In this document: positions 14,001 to 29,300 of the stretch, piece after piece | Numbering within the stretch: position 1 is the stretch's first letter | Layout of the letters: every line of letters begins with the position of its first letter | Assembly (NCBI GenBank): GCA_963995525.1 | Contig: OZ023206.1 | Coordinates: forward strand, 42,205,178-42,269,177 | DNA: 64,000 nucleotides | Reading direction: 5' to 3' | DNA from: Escarpia spicata | Taxonomy: Eukaryota; Annelida; Polychaeta; Sabellida; Siboglinidae | Notes under the pieces: generated by a model | Database searches by the model: none | The model's input: only the letters and a program-made list of their open reading frames with translations | Told to the model about the DNA's origin: nothing | Position numbers and translations under genes: made by a program

Positions 14001-14982
14001 TTGACATGGGACATGTTTGTCTCGTGAGTACTGAATGTACTGCTGCTTTAGACAAGATAAAACATCAAATGGGGATGAGTTTTCACACCTATAACTTACG
14101 TAATATGTTCTTTTAACTTACGTGACGGAGATAAAACGGTAACATGCATTCCCATTTGTGGTTAATCTAGTTATGTGTGTAGCTTGATATCAGTCTAGCC
14201 TTCGTGAAGATTTGTAACATGCAAAACATCTATTTGGGGTAAGACCACATTAAGGATCCGTCCGCCGAAAATAGTTCACTTAAAATACCGTTATGCTATG
14301 ATATGCATAAATTGTGTTCGAACACTTTGACATGGGACATGTTTGTCTCGTGAGTACTGAATGTACTGCTGCTTTAGACAAGATAAAACATCAAATGGGG
14401 ATGAGTTTTCACACCTATAACTTACGTAATATGTTCTTGTAACTTACGTGACGGATATAAAACGGTAACATGCATTCCCATGTGTGGTTAATCTAGTTAT
14501 ATGTGTAGCTTGATATCAGTCTAGCCTTCGTGAAGATTTGTAACATGCAAAACATCTATTTGGGGTAAGACCACATTAAGGATCCGTCCGCCGAAAATAG
14601 TTCACTTAAAATACCGTTATGCTATGATATGCATAAATTGTGTTCGAACACTTTGACATGGGACATGTTTGTCTCGTGAGTACTGAATGTACTGCTGCTT
14701 TAGACAAGATAAAACATCAAATGGGGATGAGTTTTCACACCTATAACTTACGTAATATGTTCTTGTAACTTACGTGACGGATATAAAACGGTAACATGCA
14801 TTCCCATGTGTGGTTAATCTAGTTATATGTGTAGCTTGATATCAGTCTAGCCTTCGTGAAGATTTGTAACATGCAAAACATCTATTTGGGGTAAGACCAC
14901 ATTAAGGATCCGTCCGCCGAAAAAAGTGCACTTAAAATACCGTTATGCTGTGATATGCATATATTTTGTTCGAACACTTTGA
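11072..14982 (+). repeat. Seven-unit repeat A1-B-C-A2-D-E2-E1 and a five-unit derivative
   Basis: First copy: A1 11072, B 11398, C 11723, A2 12049, D 12375, E2 12701, E1 13027. Second copy from 13353: A1, C 13679, D 14005, E2 14331, E1 14657, that is, the same order lacking B and A2. The two losses suggest unequal exchange between neighbouring units rather than one deletion. The E1 unit of the first copy has lost its BamHI site (GGGTCC at 13276). Confidence 0.85.
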
Positions 14983-17900
14983 CATGGGACATGTTTGTCT
15001 CGTGAGTACTGAATGTACTGCTGCTTTAGGCAAGATAAAACATCAAATGGGGATGAGTTTTAACACCTATAACTTACGTAATATGTTCTTGTAACTTACG
15101 TGACGGAGATAAAACGGTAACATGCATTCCCATTTGTGATTAATCTAGTTATGTGTGTAGCTTGATATCAGTCTAGCCTTCGTGAAGATTTGTAACATGC
15201 AAAACATATATTTGGGGTAAGACCACATTAAGGATCCGTCCGCCGAAAAAAGTCCACTTAAAATACCGTTAAGCTGTGATATGCATAAATGGTGTTAGAA
15301 CACTTTGACATGGGACATGTTTGTCTCGTGAGTACTGAATGTACTGCTGCTTTAGACAAGATAAAACATCAAACGGGGATGAGTTTTCACACCTATAACT
15401 TACGTAATATGTTCTTGTAAATTACGTGACGGAGATAAAACGGTAACATGCATTCCCATTTGTGGTTAATCTAGTTATGTGTGTAGCTTGATATCAGTCT
15501 AGCCTTCGTGAAGATTTGTAACATGCAAAACATCTATTTGGGGTAAGACCACATTAAGGATCCGTCCGCCAAAAAAGTGGACTTAAAATACCGTTATGCT
15601 GTGATATGCATAAATGTTGTTAGAACACTTTGACATGGGACATGTTTGTCTCGTGAGTACTGAATGTACTGCTGCTTTAGACAAGATAAAACATCAAATG
15701 GGGATGAGTTTTCACACCTATAACTTACGTAATATGTTCTTGTAACTTAAGTGACGGAGATAAAACGGTAACATGCATTCCCATTTGTGGTTAATCTAGT
15801 TATGTGTGTAGCTTGATATCAGTCTAGCCTTCGTGAAGATTTGTAACATGCAAAACATATATTTCGGGTAAGACCACATTAAGGATCCGTCCGCCGAAAA
15901 AAGTGCACTTAAAATACCGTTATGCTGTGATATGCATATATTTTGTTCGAACACTTTGACATGGGACATGTTTGTCTCGTGAGTACTGAATGTACTGCTG
16001 CTTTAGGCAAGATAAAACATCAAATGGGGATGAGTTTTAACACCTATAACTTACGTAATATGTTCTTGTAACTTACGTGACGGAGATAAAACGGTAACAT
16101 GCATTCCCATTTGTGATTAATCTAGTTATGTGTGTAGCTTGATATCAGTCTAGCCTTCGTGAAGATTTGTAACATGCAAAACATATATTTGGGGTAAGAC
16201 CACATTAAGGATCCGTCCGCCGAAAAAAGTCCACTTAAAATACCGTTATGCTGTGATATGCATAAATTTTGTTCGAACACTTTGACATGGGACATGTTTG
16301 TCTCGTGAGTACTGAATGTACTGCTGCTTTAGACAAGATAAAACATCAAATGGGGATGAGTTTTCACACCTATAACTTACGTAATATGTTCTTGTAACTT
16401 ACGTGACGGATATAAAACGGTAACATGCATTCCCATGTGTGGTTAATCTAGTTATATGTGTAGCTTGATATCAGTCTAGCCTTCGTGAAGATTTGTAACA
16501 TGCAAAACATCTATTTGGGGTAAGACCACATTAAGGATCCGTCCGCCGAAAAAAGTGCACTTAAAATACCGTTATGCTGTGATATGCATATATTTTGTTC
16601 GAACACTTTGACATGGGACATGTTTGTCTCGTGAGTACTGAATGTACTGCTGCTTTAGGCAAGATAAAACATCAAATGGGGATGAGTTTTAACACCTATA
16701 ACTTACGTAATATGTTCTTGTAACTTACGTGACGGAGATAAAACGGTAACATGCATTCCCATTTGTGATTAATCTAGTTATGTGTGTAGCTTGATATCAG
16801 TCTAGCCTTCGTGAAGATTTGTAACATGCAAAACATCTATTTGGGGTAAGACCACATTAAGGATCCGTCCGCCAAAAAAGTGGACTTAAAATACCGTTAT
16901 GCTGTGATATGCATAAATGTTGTTAGAACACTTTGACATGGGACATGTTTGTCTCGTTAGTACTGAATGTACTGCTGCTTTAGACAAGATAAAACATCAA
17001 ATGGGGATGAGTTTTCACACCTATAACTTACGTAATATGTTCTTGTAACTTAAGTGACGGAGATAAAACGGTAACATGCATTCCCATTTGTGGTTAATCT
17101 AGTTATGTGTGTAGCTTGATATCAGTCTAGCCTTCGTGAAGATTTGTAACATGCAAAACATATATTTCGGGTAAGACCACATTAAGGATCCGTCCGCCGA
17201 AAAAAGTGCACTTAAAATACCGTTATGCTGTGATATGCATATATTTTGTTCGAACACTTTGACATGGGACATGTTTGTCTCGTGAGTACTGAATGTACTG
17301 CTGCTTTAGGCAAGATAAAACATCAAATGGGGATGAGTTTTAACACCTATAACTTACGTAATATGTTCTTGTAACTTACGTGACGGAGATAAAACGGTAA
17401 CATGCATTCCCATTTGTGATTAATCTAGTTATGTGTGTAGCTTGATATCAGTCTAGCCTTCGTGAAGATTTGTAACATGCAAAACATATATTTGGGGTAA
17501 GACCACATTAAGGATCCGTCCGCCGAAAAAAGTCCACTTAAAATACCGTTATGCTGTGATATGCATAAATTTTGTTCGAACACTTTGACATGGGACATGT
17601 TTGTCTCGTGAGTACTGAATGTACTGCTGCTTTAGACAAGATAAAACATCAAATGGGGATGAGTTTTCACACCTATAACTTACGTAATATGTTCTTTTAA
17701 CTTACGTGACGGAGATAAAACGGTAACATGCATTCCCATTTGTGGTTAATCTAGTTATGTGTGTAGCTTGATATCAGTCTAGCCTTCGTGAAGATTTGTA
17801 ACATGCAAAACATCTATTTGGGGTAAGACCACATTAAGGATCCGTCCGCCGAAAATAGTTCACTTAAAATACCGTTATGCTATGATATGCATAAATTGTG

Positions 17901-18892
17901 TTCGAACACTTTGACATGGGACATGTTTGTCTCGTGAGTACTGAATGTACTGCTGCTTTAGACAAGATAAAACATCAAATGGGGATGAGTTTTCACACCT
18001 ATAACTTACGTAATATGTTCTTGTAACTTACGTGACGGATATAAAACGGTAACATGCATTCCCATGTGTGGTTAATCTAGTTATATGTGTAGCTTGATAT
18101 CAGTCTAGCCTTCGTGAAGATTTGTAACATGCAAAACATCTATTTGGGGTAAGACCACATTAAGGATCCGTCCGCCGAAAATAGTTCACTTAAAATACCG
18201 TTATGCTATGATATGCATAAATTGTGTTCGAACACTTTGATATGGGACATGTTTGTCTCGTGAGTACTGAATGTACTGCTGCTTTAGACAAGATAAAACA
18301 TCAAATGGGGATGAGTTTTCACACCTATAACTTACGTAATATGTTCTTGTAACTTACGTGACGGATATAAAACGGTAACATGCATTCCCATGTGTGGTTA
18401 ATCTAGTTATATGTGTAGCTTGATATCAGTCTAGCCTTCGTGAAGATTTGTAACATGCAAAACATATATTTGGGGTAAGACCACATTAAGGATCCGTCCG
18501 CCGAAAATAGTTCACTTAAAATACCGTTATGCTATGATATGCATAAATTGTGTTCGAACACTTTGACATGGGACATGTTTGTCTCGTGAGTACTGAATGT
18601 ACTGCTGCTTTAGACAAGATAAAACATCAAATGGGGATGAGTTTTCACACCTATAACTTACGTAATATGTTCTTGTAACTTACGTGACGGATATAAAACG
18701 GTAACATGCATTCCCATGTGTGGTTAATCTAGTTATATGTGTAGCTTGATATCAGTCTAGCCTTCGTGAAGATTTGTAACATGCAAAACATCTATTTGGG
18801 GTAAGACCACATTAAGGATCCGTCCGCCGAAAAAAGTGCACTTAAAATACCGTTATGCTGTGATATGCATATATTTTGTTCGAACACTTTGA
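14983..18892 (+). repeat. Domain I higher-order repeat, copy 2 (12 units)
   Basis: Order: A1 14983, B 15309, C 15634, A2 15960, E1 16286, A3 16612, C 16937, A2 17263, D 17589, E2 17915, E2 18241, E1 18567. The first nine units match copies 1, 3 and 4. The tail is E2-E2-E1 where copies 1 and 3 have E3-F-G-E2. The second E2 unit begins TATGGG and has atatttgggg, so it is itself slightly mosaic. Confidence 0.85.
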
Positions 18893-21800
18893 CATGGGAC
18901 ATGTTTGTCTCGTGAGTACTGAATGTACTGCTGCTTTAGGCAAGATAAAACATCAAATGGGGATGAGTTTTAACACCTATAACTTACGTAATATGTTCTT
19001 GTAACTTACGTGACGGAGATAAAACGGTAACATGCATTCCCATTTGTGATTAATCTAGTTATGTGTGTAGCTTGATATCAGTCTAGCCTTCGTGAAGATT
19101 TGTAACATGCAAAACATATATTTGGGGTAAGACCACATTAAGGATCCGTCCGCCGAAAAAAGTCCACTTAAAATACCGTTAAGCTGTGATATGCATAAAT
19201 GGTGTTAGAACACTTTGACATGGGACATGTTTGTCTCGTGAGTACTGAATGTACTGCTGCTTTAGACAAGATAAAACATCAAACGGGGATGAGTTTTCAC
19301 ACCTATAACTTACGTAATATGTTCTTGTAAATTACGTGACGGAGATAAAACGGTAACATGCATTCCCATTTGAGGTTAATCTAGTTATGTGTGTAGCTTG
19401 ATATCAGTCTAGCCTTCGTGAAGATTTGTAACATGCAAAACATCTATTTGGGGTAAGACCACATTAAGGATCCGTCCGCCAAAAAAGTGGACTTAAAATA
19501 CCGTTATGCTGTGATATGCATAAATGTTGTTAGAACACTTTGACATGGGACATGTTTGTCTCGTGAGTACTGAATGTACTGCTGCTTTAGACAAGATAAA
19601 ACATCAAATGGGGATGAGTTTTCACACCTATAACTTACGTAATATGTTCTTGTAACTTAAGTGACGGAGATAAAACGGTAACATGCATTCCCATTTGTGG
19701 TTAATCTAGTTATGTGTGTAGCTTGATATCAGTCTAGCCTTCGTGAAGATTTGTAACATGCAAAACATATATTTCGGGTAAGACCACATTAAGGATCCGT
19801 CCGCCGAAAAAAGTGCACTTAAAATACCGTTATGCTGTGATATGCATATATTTTGTTCGAACACTTTGACATGGGACATGTTTGTCTCGTGAGTACTGAA
19901 TGTACTGCTGCTTTAGGCAAGATAAAACATCAAATGGGGATGAGTTTTAACACCTATAACTTACGTAATATGTTCTTGTAACTTACGTGACGGAGATAAA
20001 ACGGTAACATGCATTCCCATTTGTGATTAATCTAGTTATGTGTGTAGCTTGATATCAGTCTAGCCTTCGTGAAGATTTGTAACATGCAAAACATATATTT
20101 GGGGTAAGACCACATTAAGGATCCGTCCGCCGAAAAAAGTCCACTTAAAATACCGTTATGCTGTGATATGCATAAATTTTGTTCGAACATTTTGACATGG
20201 GACATGTTTGTCTCGTGAGTACTGAATGTACTGCTGCTTTAGACAAGATAAAACATCAAATGGGGATGAGTTTTCACACCTATAACTTACGTAATATGTT
20301 CTTGTAACTTACGTGACGGATATAAAACGGTAACATGCATTCCCATGTGTGGTTAATCTAGTTATATGTGTAGCTTGATATCAGTCTAGCCTTCGTGAAG
20401 ATTTGTAACATGCAAAACATCTATTTGGGGTAAGACCACATTAAGGATCCGTCCGCCGAAAAAAGTGCACTTAAAATACCGTTATGCTGTGATATGCATA
20501 TATTTTGTTCGAACACTTTGACATGGGACATGTTTGTCTCGTGAGTACTGTATGTACTGCTGCTTTAGGCAAGATAAAACATCAAATGGGGATGAGTTTT
20601 AACACCTATAACTTACGTAATATGTTCTTGTAACTTACGTGACGGAGATAAAACGGTAACATGCATTCCCATTTGTGATTAATCTAGTTATGTGTGTAGC
20701 TTGATATCAGTCTAGCCTTCGTGAAGATTTGTAACATGCAAAACATCTATTTGGGGTAAGACCACATTAAGGATCCGTCCGCCAAAAAAGTGGACTTAAA
20801 ATACCGTTATGCTGTGATATGCATAAATGTTGTTAGAACACTTTGACATGGGACATGTTTGTCTCGTGAGTACTGAATGTACTGCTGCTTTAGACAAGAT
20901 AAAACATCAAATGGGGATGAGTTTTCACACCTATAACTTACGTAATATGTTCTTGTAACTTAAGTGACGGAGATAAAACGGTAACATGCATTCCCATTTG
21001 TGGTTAATCTAGTTATGTGTGTAGCTTGATATCAGTCTAGCCTTCGTGAAGATTTGTAACATGCAAAACATATATTTCGGGTAAGACCACATTAAGGATC
21101 CGTCCGCCGAAAAAAGTGCACTTAAAATACCGTTATGCTGTGATATGCATATATTTTGTTCGAACACTTTGACATGGGACATGTTTGTCTCGTGAGTACT
21201 GAATGTACTGCTGCTTTAGGCAAGATAAAACATCAAATGGGGATGAGTTTTAACACCTATAACTTACGTAATATGTTCTTGTAACTTACGTGACGGAGAT
21301 AAAACGGTAACATGCATTCCCATTTGTGATTAATCTAGTTATGTGTGTAGCTTGATATCAGTCTAGCCTTCGTGAAGATTTGTAACATGCAAAACATATA
21401 TTTGGGGTAAGACCACATTAAGGATCCGTCCGCCGAAAAAAGTCCACTTAAAATACCGTTATGCTGTGATATGCATAAATTTTGTTCGAACACTTTGACA
21501 TGGGACATGTTTGTCTCGTGAGTACTGAATGTACTGCTGCTTTAGACAAGATAAAACATCAAATGGGGATGAGTTTTCACACCTATAACTTACGTAATAT
21601 GTTCTTTTAACTTACGTGACGGAGATAAAACGGTAACATGCATTCCCATTTGTGGTTAATCTAGTTATGTGTGTAGCTTGATATCAGTCTAGCCTTCGTG
21701 AAGATTTGTAACATGCAAAACATCTATTTGGGGTAAGACCACATTAAGGATCCGTCCGCCGAAAATAGTTCACTTAAAATACCGTTATGCTATGATATGC

Positions 21801-23128
21801 ATAAATTGTGTTCGAACACTTTGACATGGGACATGTTTGTCTCGTGAGTACTGAATGTACTGCTGCTTTAGACAAGATAAAACATCAAATGGGGATGAGT
21901 TTTCACACCTATAACTTACGTAATATGTTCTTGTAACTTACGTGACGGATATAAAACGGTAACATGCATTCCCATGTGTGGTTAATCTAGTTATATGTGT
22001 AGCTTGATATCAGTCTAGCCTTCGTGAAGATTTGTAACATGCAAAACATATATTTGGGGTAAGACCACATTAAGGATCCGTCCGCCGAAAAAAGTCCACT
22101 TAAAATACCGTTATGCTGTGATATGCATAAATTTTGTTCGAACACTTTGACATGGGACATGTTTGTCTCGTGAATACTGAATGTACTGCTGCTTTAGACA
22201 AGATAAAACATCAAATGGGGATGAGTTTTCACACCTATGACTTACGTAATATGTTCTTGTAACTTACGTGACGGAGATAAAACGGTAACATGCATTCCCA
22301 TTTGTGGTTAATCTAGTTATGTGTGTAGTTTGATATCAGTCTAGCCTTCGTGAAGATTTGTAACATGCAAAACATCTATTTGGGGTAAGACCACATTAAG
22401 GATCCGTCCGCCGAAAAAAGTCAACTTAAAATACCGTTAAGCTGTGACATGCATAAATTTTGTTCGAACACTTTGACATGGGACATGTTTGTCTCGTGAG
22501 TACTGAATGTACTGCTGCTTTAGACAAGATAAAACATCAAACGGGGATGAGTTTTCACACCTGTAACTTACGTAATATGTTCTTGTAACTTACGTGACGG
22601 AGATAAAACGGTAACATGCATTCCCATTTGTGGCTAATCTAGTTATGTGTGTAGCTTGATATCAGTCTAGCCTTCGTGAAGATTTGTAACATGCAAAACA
22701 TATATTTGGGGTAAGACCACATTAAGGATCCGTCCGCCGAAAAAAGTGCACTTAAAATACCGTTATGCTGTGATATGCATATATTTTGTTCGAACACTTT
22801 GACATGGGACATGTTTGTCTCGTGAGTACTGAATGTACTGCTGCTTTAGACAAGATAAAACATCAAATGGGGATGAGTTTTCACACCTATAACTTACGTA
22901 ATATGTTCTTGTAACTTACGTGACGGATATAAAACGGTAACATGCATTCCCATGTGTGGTTAATCTAGTTATATGTGTAGCTTGATATCAGTCTAGCCTT
23001 CGTGAAGATTTGTAACATGCAAAACATCTATTTGGGGTAAGACCACATTAAGGATCCGTCCGCCGAAAATAGTTCACTTAAAATACCGTTATGCTATGAT
23101 ATGCATAAATTGTGTTCGAACACTTTGA
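18893..23128 (+). repeat. Domain I higher-order repeat, copy 3 (13 units, 4236 bp)
   Basis: The cleanest copy. Order: A1 18893, B 19219, C 19544, A2 19870, E1 20196, A3 20522, C 20847, A2 21173, D 21499, E3 21825, F 22151, G 22477, E2 22803. Its first nine units align with copy 2 at a shift of 3910 bp. The F unit carries gtgaatactg and gtgacatgc, two changes shared with F units in the amplified block that follows. Confidence 0.85.
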
Positions 23129-26100
23129 CATGGGACATGTTTGTCTCGTGAGTACTGAATGTACTGCTGCTTTAGACAAGATAAAACATCAAATGGGGAT
23201 GAGTTTTCACACCTATAACTTACGTAATATGTTCTTGTAACTTACGTGACGGATATAAAACGGTAACATGCATTCCCATGTGTGGTTAATCTAGTTATAT
23301 GTGTAGCTTGATATCAGTCTAGCCTTCGTGAAGATTTGTAACATGCAAAACATATATTTGGGGTAAGACCACATTAAGGATCCGTCCGCCGAAAAAAGTC
23401 CACTTAAAATACCGTTATGCTGTGATATGCATAAATTTTGTTCGAACACTTTGACATGGGACATGTTTGTCTCGTGAGTACTGAATGTACTGCTGCTTTA
23501 GACAAGATAAAACATCAAATGGGGATGAGTTTTCACACCTATAACTTACGTAATATGTTCTTGTAACTTACGTGACGGATATAAAACGGTAACATGCATT
23601 CCCATGTGTGGTTAATCTAGTTATATGTGTAGCTTGATATCAGTCTAGCCTTCGTGAAGATTTGTAACATGCAAAACATATATTTGGGGTAAGACCACAT
23701 TAAGGATCCGTCCGCCGAAAAAAGTCCACTTAAAATACCGTTATGCTGTGATATGCATAAATTTTGTTCGAACACTTTGACATGGGACATGTTTGTCTCG
23801 TGAATACTGAATGTACTGCTGCTTTAGACAAGATAAAACATCAAATGGGGATGAGTTTTCACACCTATGACTTACGTAATATGTTCTTGTAACTTACGTG
23901 ACGGAGATAAAACGGTAACATGCATTCCCATTTGTGGTTAATCTAGTTATGTGTGTAGTTTGATATCAGTCTAGCCTTCGTGAAGATTTGTAACATGCAA
24001 AACATCTATTTGGGGTAAGACCACATTAAGGATCCGTCCGCCGAAAAAAGTCAACTTAAAATACCGTTAAGCTGTGACATGCATAAATTTTGTTCGAACA
24101 CTTTGACATGGGACATGTTTGTCTCGTGAGTACTGAATGTACTGCTGCTTTAGACAAGATAAAACATCAAACGGGGATGAGTTTTCACACCTGTAACTTA
24201 CGTAATATGTTCTTGTAACTTACGTGACGGAGATAAAACGGTAACATGCATTCCCATTTGTGGCTAATCTAGTTATGTGTGTAGCTTGATATCAGTCTAG
24301 CCTTCGTGAAGATTTGTAACATGCAAAACATATATTTGGGGTAAGACCACATTAAGGATCCGTCCGCCGAAAAAAGTGCACTTAAAATACCGTTATGCTG
24401 TGATATGCATATATTTTGTTCGAACACTTTGACATGGGACATGTTTGTCTCGTGAGTACTGAATGTACTGCTGCTTTAGACAAGATAAAACATCAAATGG
24501 GGATGAGTTTTCACACCTATAACTTACGTAATATGTTCTTGTAACTTACGTGACGGATATAAAACGGTAACATGCATTCCCATGTGTGGTTAATCTAGTT
24601 ATATGTGTAGCTTGATATCAGTCTAGCCTTCGTGAAGATTTGTAACATGCAAAACATCTATTTGGGGTAAGACCACATTAAGGATCCGTCCGCCGAAAAT
24701 AGTTCACTTAAAATACCGTTATGCTATGATATGCATAAATTGTGTTCGAACACTTTGACATGGGACATGTTTGTCTCGTGAGTACTGAATGTACTGCTGC
24801 TTTAGACAAGATAAAACATCAAATGGGGATGAGTTTTCACACCTATAACTTACGTAATATGTTCTTGTAACTTACGTGACGGATATAAAACGGTAACATG
24901 CATTCCCATGTGTGGTTAATCTAGTTATATGTGTAGCTTGATATCAGTCTAGCCTTCGTGAAGATTTGTAACATGCAAAACATATATTTGGGGTAAGACC
25001 ACATTAAGGATCCGTCCGCCGAAAAAAGTCCACTTAAAATACCGTTATGCTGTGATATGCATAAATTTTGTTCGAACACTTTGACATGGGACATGTTTGT
25101 CTCGTGAGTACTGAATGTACTGCTGCTTTAGACAAGATAAAACATCAAATGGGGATGAGTTTTCACACCTATGACTTACGTAATATGTTCTTGTAACTTA
25201 CGTGACGGAGATAAAACGGTAACATGCATTCCCATTTGTGGTTAATCTAGTTATGTGTGTAGTTTGATATCAGTCTAGCCTTCGTGAAGATTTGTAACAT
25301 GCAAAACATCTATTTGGGGTAAGACCACATTAAGGATCCGTCCGCCGAAAAAAGTCAACTTAAAATACCGTTAAGCTGTGACATGCATAAATTTTGTTCG
25401 AACACTTTGACATGGGACATGTTTGTCTCGTGAGTACTGAATGTACTGCTGCTTTAGACAAGATAAAACATCAAACGGGGATGAGTTTTCACACCTGTAA
25501 CTTACGTAATATGTTCTTGTAACTTACGTGACGGAGATAAAACGGTAACATGCATTCCCATTTGTGGCTAATCTAGTTATGTGTGTAGCTTGATATCAGT
25601 CTAGCCTTCGTGAAGATTTGTAACATGCAAAACATATATTTGGGGTAAGACCACATTAAGGATCCGTCCGCCGAAAAAAGTGCACTTAAAATACCGTTAT
25701 GCTGTGATATGCATATATTTTGTTCGAACACTTTGACATGGGACATGTTTGTCTCGTGAGTACTGAATGTACTGCTGCTTTAGACAAGATAAAACATCAA
25801 ATGGGGATGAGTTTTCACACCTATAACTTACGTAATATGTTCTTGTAACTTACGTGACGGATATAAAACGGTAACATGCATTCCCATGTGTGGTTAATCT
25901 AGTTATATGTGTAGCTTGATATCAGTCTAGCCTTCGTGAAGATTTGTAACATGCAAAACATCTATTTGGGGTAAGACCACATTAAGGATCCGTCCGCCGA
26001 AAATAGTTCACTTAAAATACCGTTATGCTATGATATGCATAAATTGTGTTCGAACACTTTGACATGGGACATGTTTGTCTCGTGAGTACTGAATGTACTG

Positions 26101-26388
26101 CTGCTTTAGACAAGATAAAACATCAAATGGGGATGAGTTTTCACACCTATAACTTACGTAATATGTTCTTGTAACTTACGTGACGGATATAAAACGGTAA
26201 CATGCATTCCCATGTGTGGTTAATCTAGTTATATGTGTAGCTTGATATCAGTCTAGCCTTCGTGAAGATTTGTAACATGCAAAACATCTATTTGGGGTAA
26301 GACCACATTAAGGATCCGTCCGCCGAAAAAAGTGCACTTAAAATACCGTTATGCTGTGATATGCATATATTTTGTTCGAACACTTTGA
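23129..26388 (+). repeat. Local amplification of F-G-E2-E3
   Basis: Order: E3 23129, E3 23455, F 23781, G 24107, E2 24433, E3 24759, F 25085, G 25411, E2 25737, E1 26063. With the F-G-E2 at 22151 this makes three successive F-G-E2 sets, at shifts of 1630 bp (five units) and 1304 bp (four units). F units at 22151, 23781 and 25085 share gtgacatgc; the first two also share gtgaatactg. The E3 units here have atatttgggg instead of ctatttgggg. Confidence 0.85.
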
Positions 26389-29300
26389 CATGGGACATGT
26401 TTGTCTCGTGAGTACTGAATGTACTGCTGCTTTAGGCAAGATAAAACATCAAATGGGGATGAGTTTTAACACCTATAACTTACGTAATATGTTCTTGTAA
26501 CTTACGTGACGGAGATAAAACGGTAACATGCATTCCCATTTGTGATTAATCTAGTTATGTGTGTAGCTTGATATCAGTCTAGCCTTCGTGAAGATTTGTA
26601 ACATGCAAAACATATATTTGGGGTAAGACCACATTAAGGATCCGTCCGCCGAAAAAAGTCCACTTAAAATACCGTTAAGCTGTGATATGCATAAATGGTG
26701 TTAGAACACTTTGACATGGGACATGTTTGTCTCGTGAGTACTGAATGTACTGCTGCTTTAGACAAGATAAAACATCAAACGGGGATGAGTTTTCACACCT
26801 ATAACTTACGTAATATGTTCTTGTAAATTACGTGACGGAGATAAAACGGTAACATGCATTCCCATTTGTGGTTAATCTAGTTATGTGTGTAGCTTGATAT
26901 CAGTCTAGCCTTCGTGAAGATTTGTAACATGCAAAACATCTATTTGGGGTAAGACCACATTAAGGATCCGTCCGCCAAAAAAGTGGACTTAAAATACCGT
27001 TATGCTGTGATATGCATAAATGTTGTTAGAACACTTTGACATGGGACATGTTTGTCTCGTGAGTACTGAATGTACTGCTGCTTTAGACAAGATAAAACAT
27101 CAAATGGGGATGAGTTTTCACACCTATAACTTACGTAATATGTTCTTGTAACTTAAGTGACGGAGATAAAACGGTAACATGCATTCCCATTTGTGGTTAA
27201 TCTAGTTATGTGTGTAGCTTGATATCAGTCTAGCCTTCGTGAAGATTTGTAACATGCAAAACATATATTTCGGGTAAGACCACATTAAGGATCCGTCCGC
27301 CGAAAAAAGTGCACTTAAAATACCGTTATGCTGTGATATGCATATATTTTGTTCGAACACTTTGACATGGGACATGTTTGTCTCGTGAGTGCTGAATGTA
27401 CTGCTGCTTTAGGCAAGATAAAACATCAAATGGGGATGAGTTTTAACACCTATAACTTACGTAATATGTTCTTGTAACTTACGTGACGGAGATAAAACGG
27501 TAACATGCATTCCCATTTGTGATTAATCTAGTTATGTGTGTAGCTTGATATCAGTCTAGCCTTCGTGAAGATTTGTAACATGCAAAACATATATTTGGGG
27601 TAAGACCACATTAAGGATCCGTCCGCCGAAAAAAGTCCACTTAAAATACCGTTATGCTGTGATATGCATAAATTTTGTTCGAACACTTTGACATGGGACA
27701 TGTTTGTCTCGTGAGTACTGAATGTACTGCTGCTTTAGACAAGATAAAACATCAAATGGGGATGAGTTTTCACACCTATAACTTACGTAATATGTTCTTG
27801 TAACTTACGTGACGGATATAAAACGGTAACATGCATTCCCATGTGTGTTTAATCTAGTTATATGTGTAGCTTGATATCAGTCTAGCCTTCGTGAAGATTT
27901 GTAACATGCAAAACATCTATTTGGGGTAAGACCACATTAAGGATCCGTCCGCCGAAAAAAGTGCACTTAAAATACCGTTATGCTGTGATATGCATATATT
28001 TTGTTCGAACACTTTGACATGGGACATGTTTGTCTCGTGAGTACTGAATGTACTGCTGCTTTAGGCAAGATAAAACATCAAATGGGGATGAGTTTTAACA
28101 CCTATAACTTACGTAATATGTTCTTGTAACTTACGTGACGGAGATAAAACGGTAACATGCATTCCCATTTGTGATTAATCTAGTTATGTGTGTAGCTTGA
28201 TATCAGTCTAGCCTTCGTGAAGATTTGTAACATGCAAAACATCTATTTGGGGTAAGACCACATTAAGGATCCGTCCGCCAAAAAAGTGGACTTAAAATAC
28301 CGTTATGCTGTGATATGCATAAATGTTGTTAGAACACTTTGACATGGGACATGTTTGTCTCGTGAGTACTGAATGTACTGCTGCTTTAGGCAAGATAAAA
28401 CATCAAATGGGGATGAGTTTTAACACCTATAACTTACGTAATATGTTCTTGTAACTTAAGTGACGGAGATAAAACGGTAACATGCATTCCCATTTGTGGT
28501 TAATCTAGTTATGTGTGTAGCTTGATATCAGTCTAGCCTTCGTGAAGATTTGTAACATGCAAAACATATATTTCGGGTAAGACCACATTAAGGATCCGTC
28601 CGCCGAAAAAAGTGCACTTAAAATACCGTTATGCTGTGATATGCATATATTTTGTTCGAACAGTTTGACATGGGACATGTTTGTCTCGTGAGTACTGAAT
28701 GTACTGCTGCTTTAGGCAAGATAAAACATCAAATGGGGATGAGTTTTAACACCTATAACTTACGTAATATGTTCTTGTAACTTACGTGACGGAGATAAAA
28801 CGGTAACATGCATTCCCATTTGTGATTAATCTAGTTATGTGTGTAGCTTGATATCAGTCTAGCCTTCGTGAAGATTTGTAACATGCAAAACATATATTTG
28901 GGGTAAGACCACATTAAGGATCCGTCCGCCGAAAAAAGTCCACTTAAAATACCGTTATGCTGTGATATGCATAAATTTTGTTCGAACACTTTGACATGGG
29001 ACATGTTTGTCTCGTGAGTACTGAATGTACTGCTGCTTTAGACAAGATAAAACATCAAATGGGGATGAGTTTTCACACCTATAACTTACGTAATATGTTC
29101 TTTTAACTTACGTGACGGAGATAAAACGGTAACATGCATTCCCATTTGTGGTTAATCTAGTTATGTGTGTAGCTTGATATCAGTCTAGCCTTCGTGAAGA
29201 TTTGTAACATGCAAAACATCTATTTGGGGTAAGACCACATTAAGGATCCGTCCGCCGAAAATAGTTCACTTAAAATACCGTTATGCTATGATATGCATAA

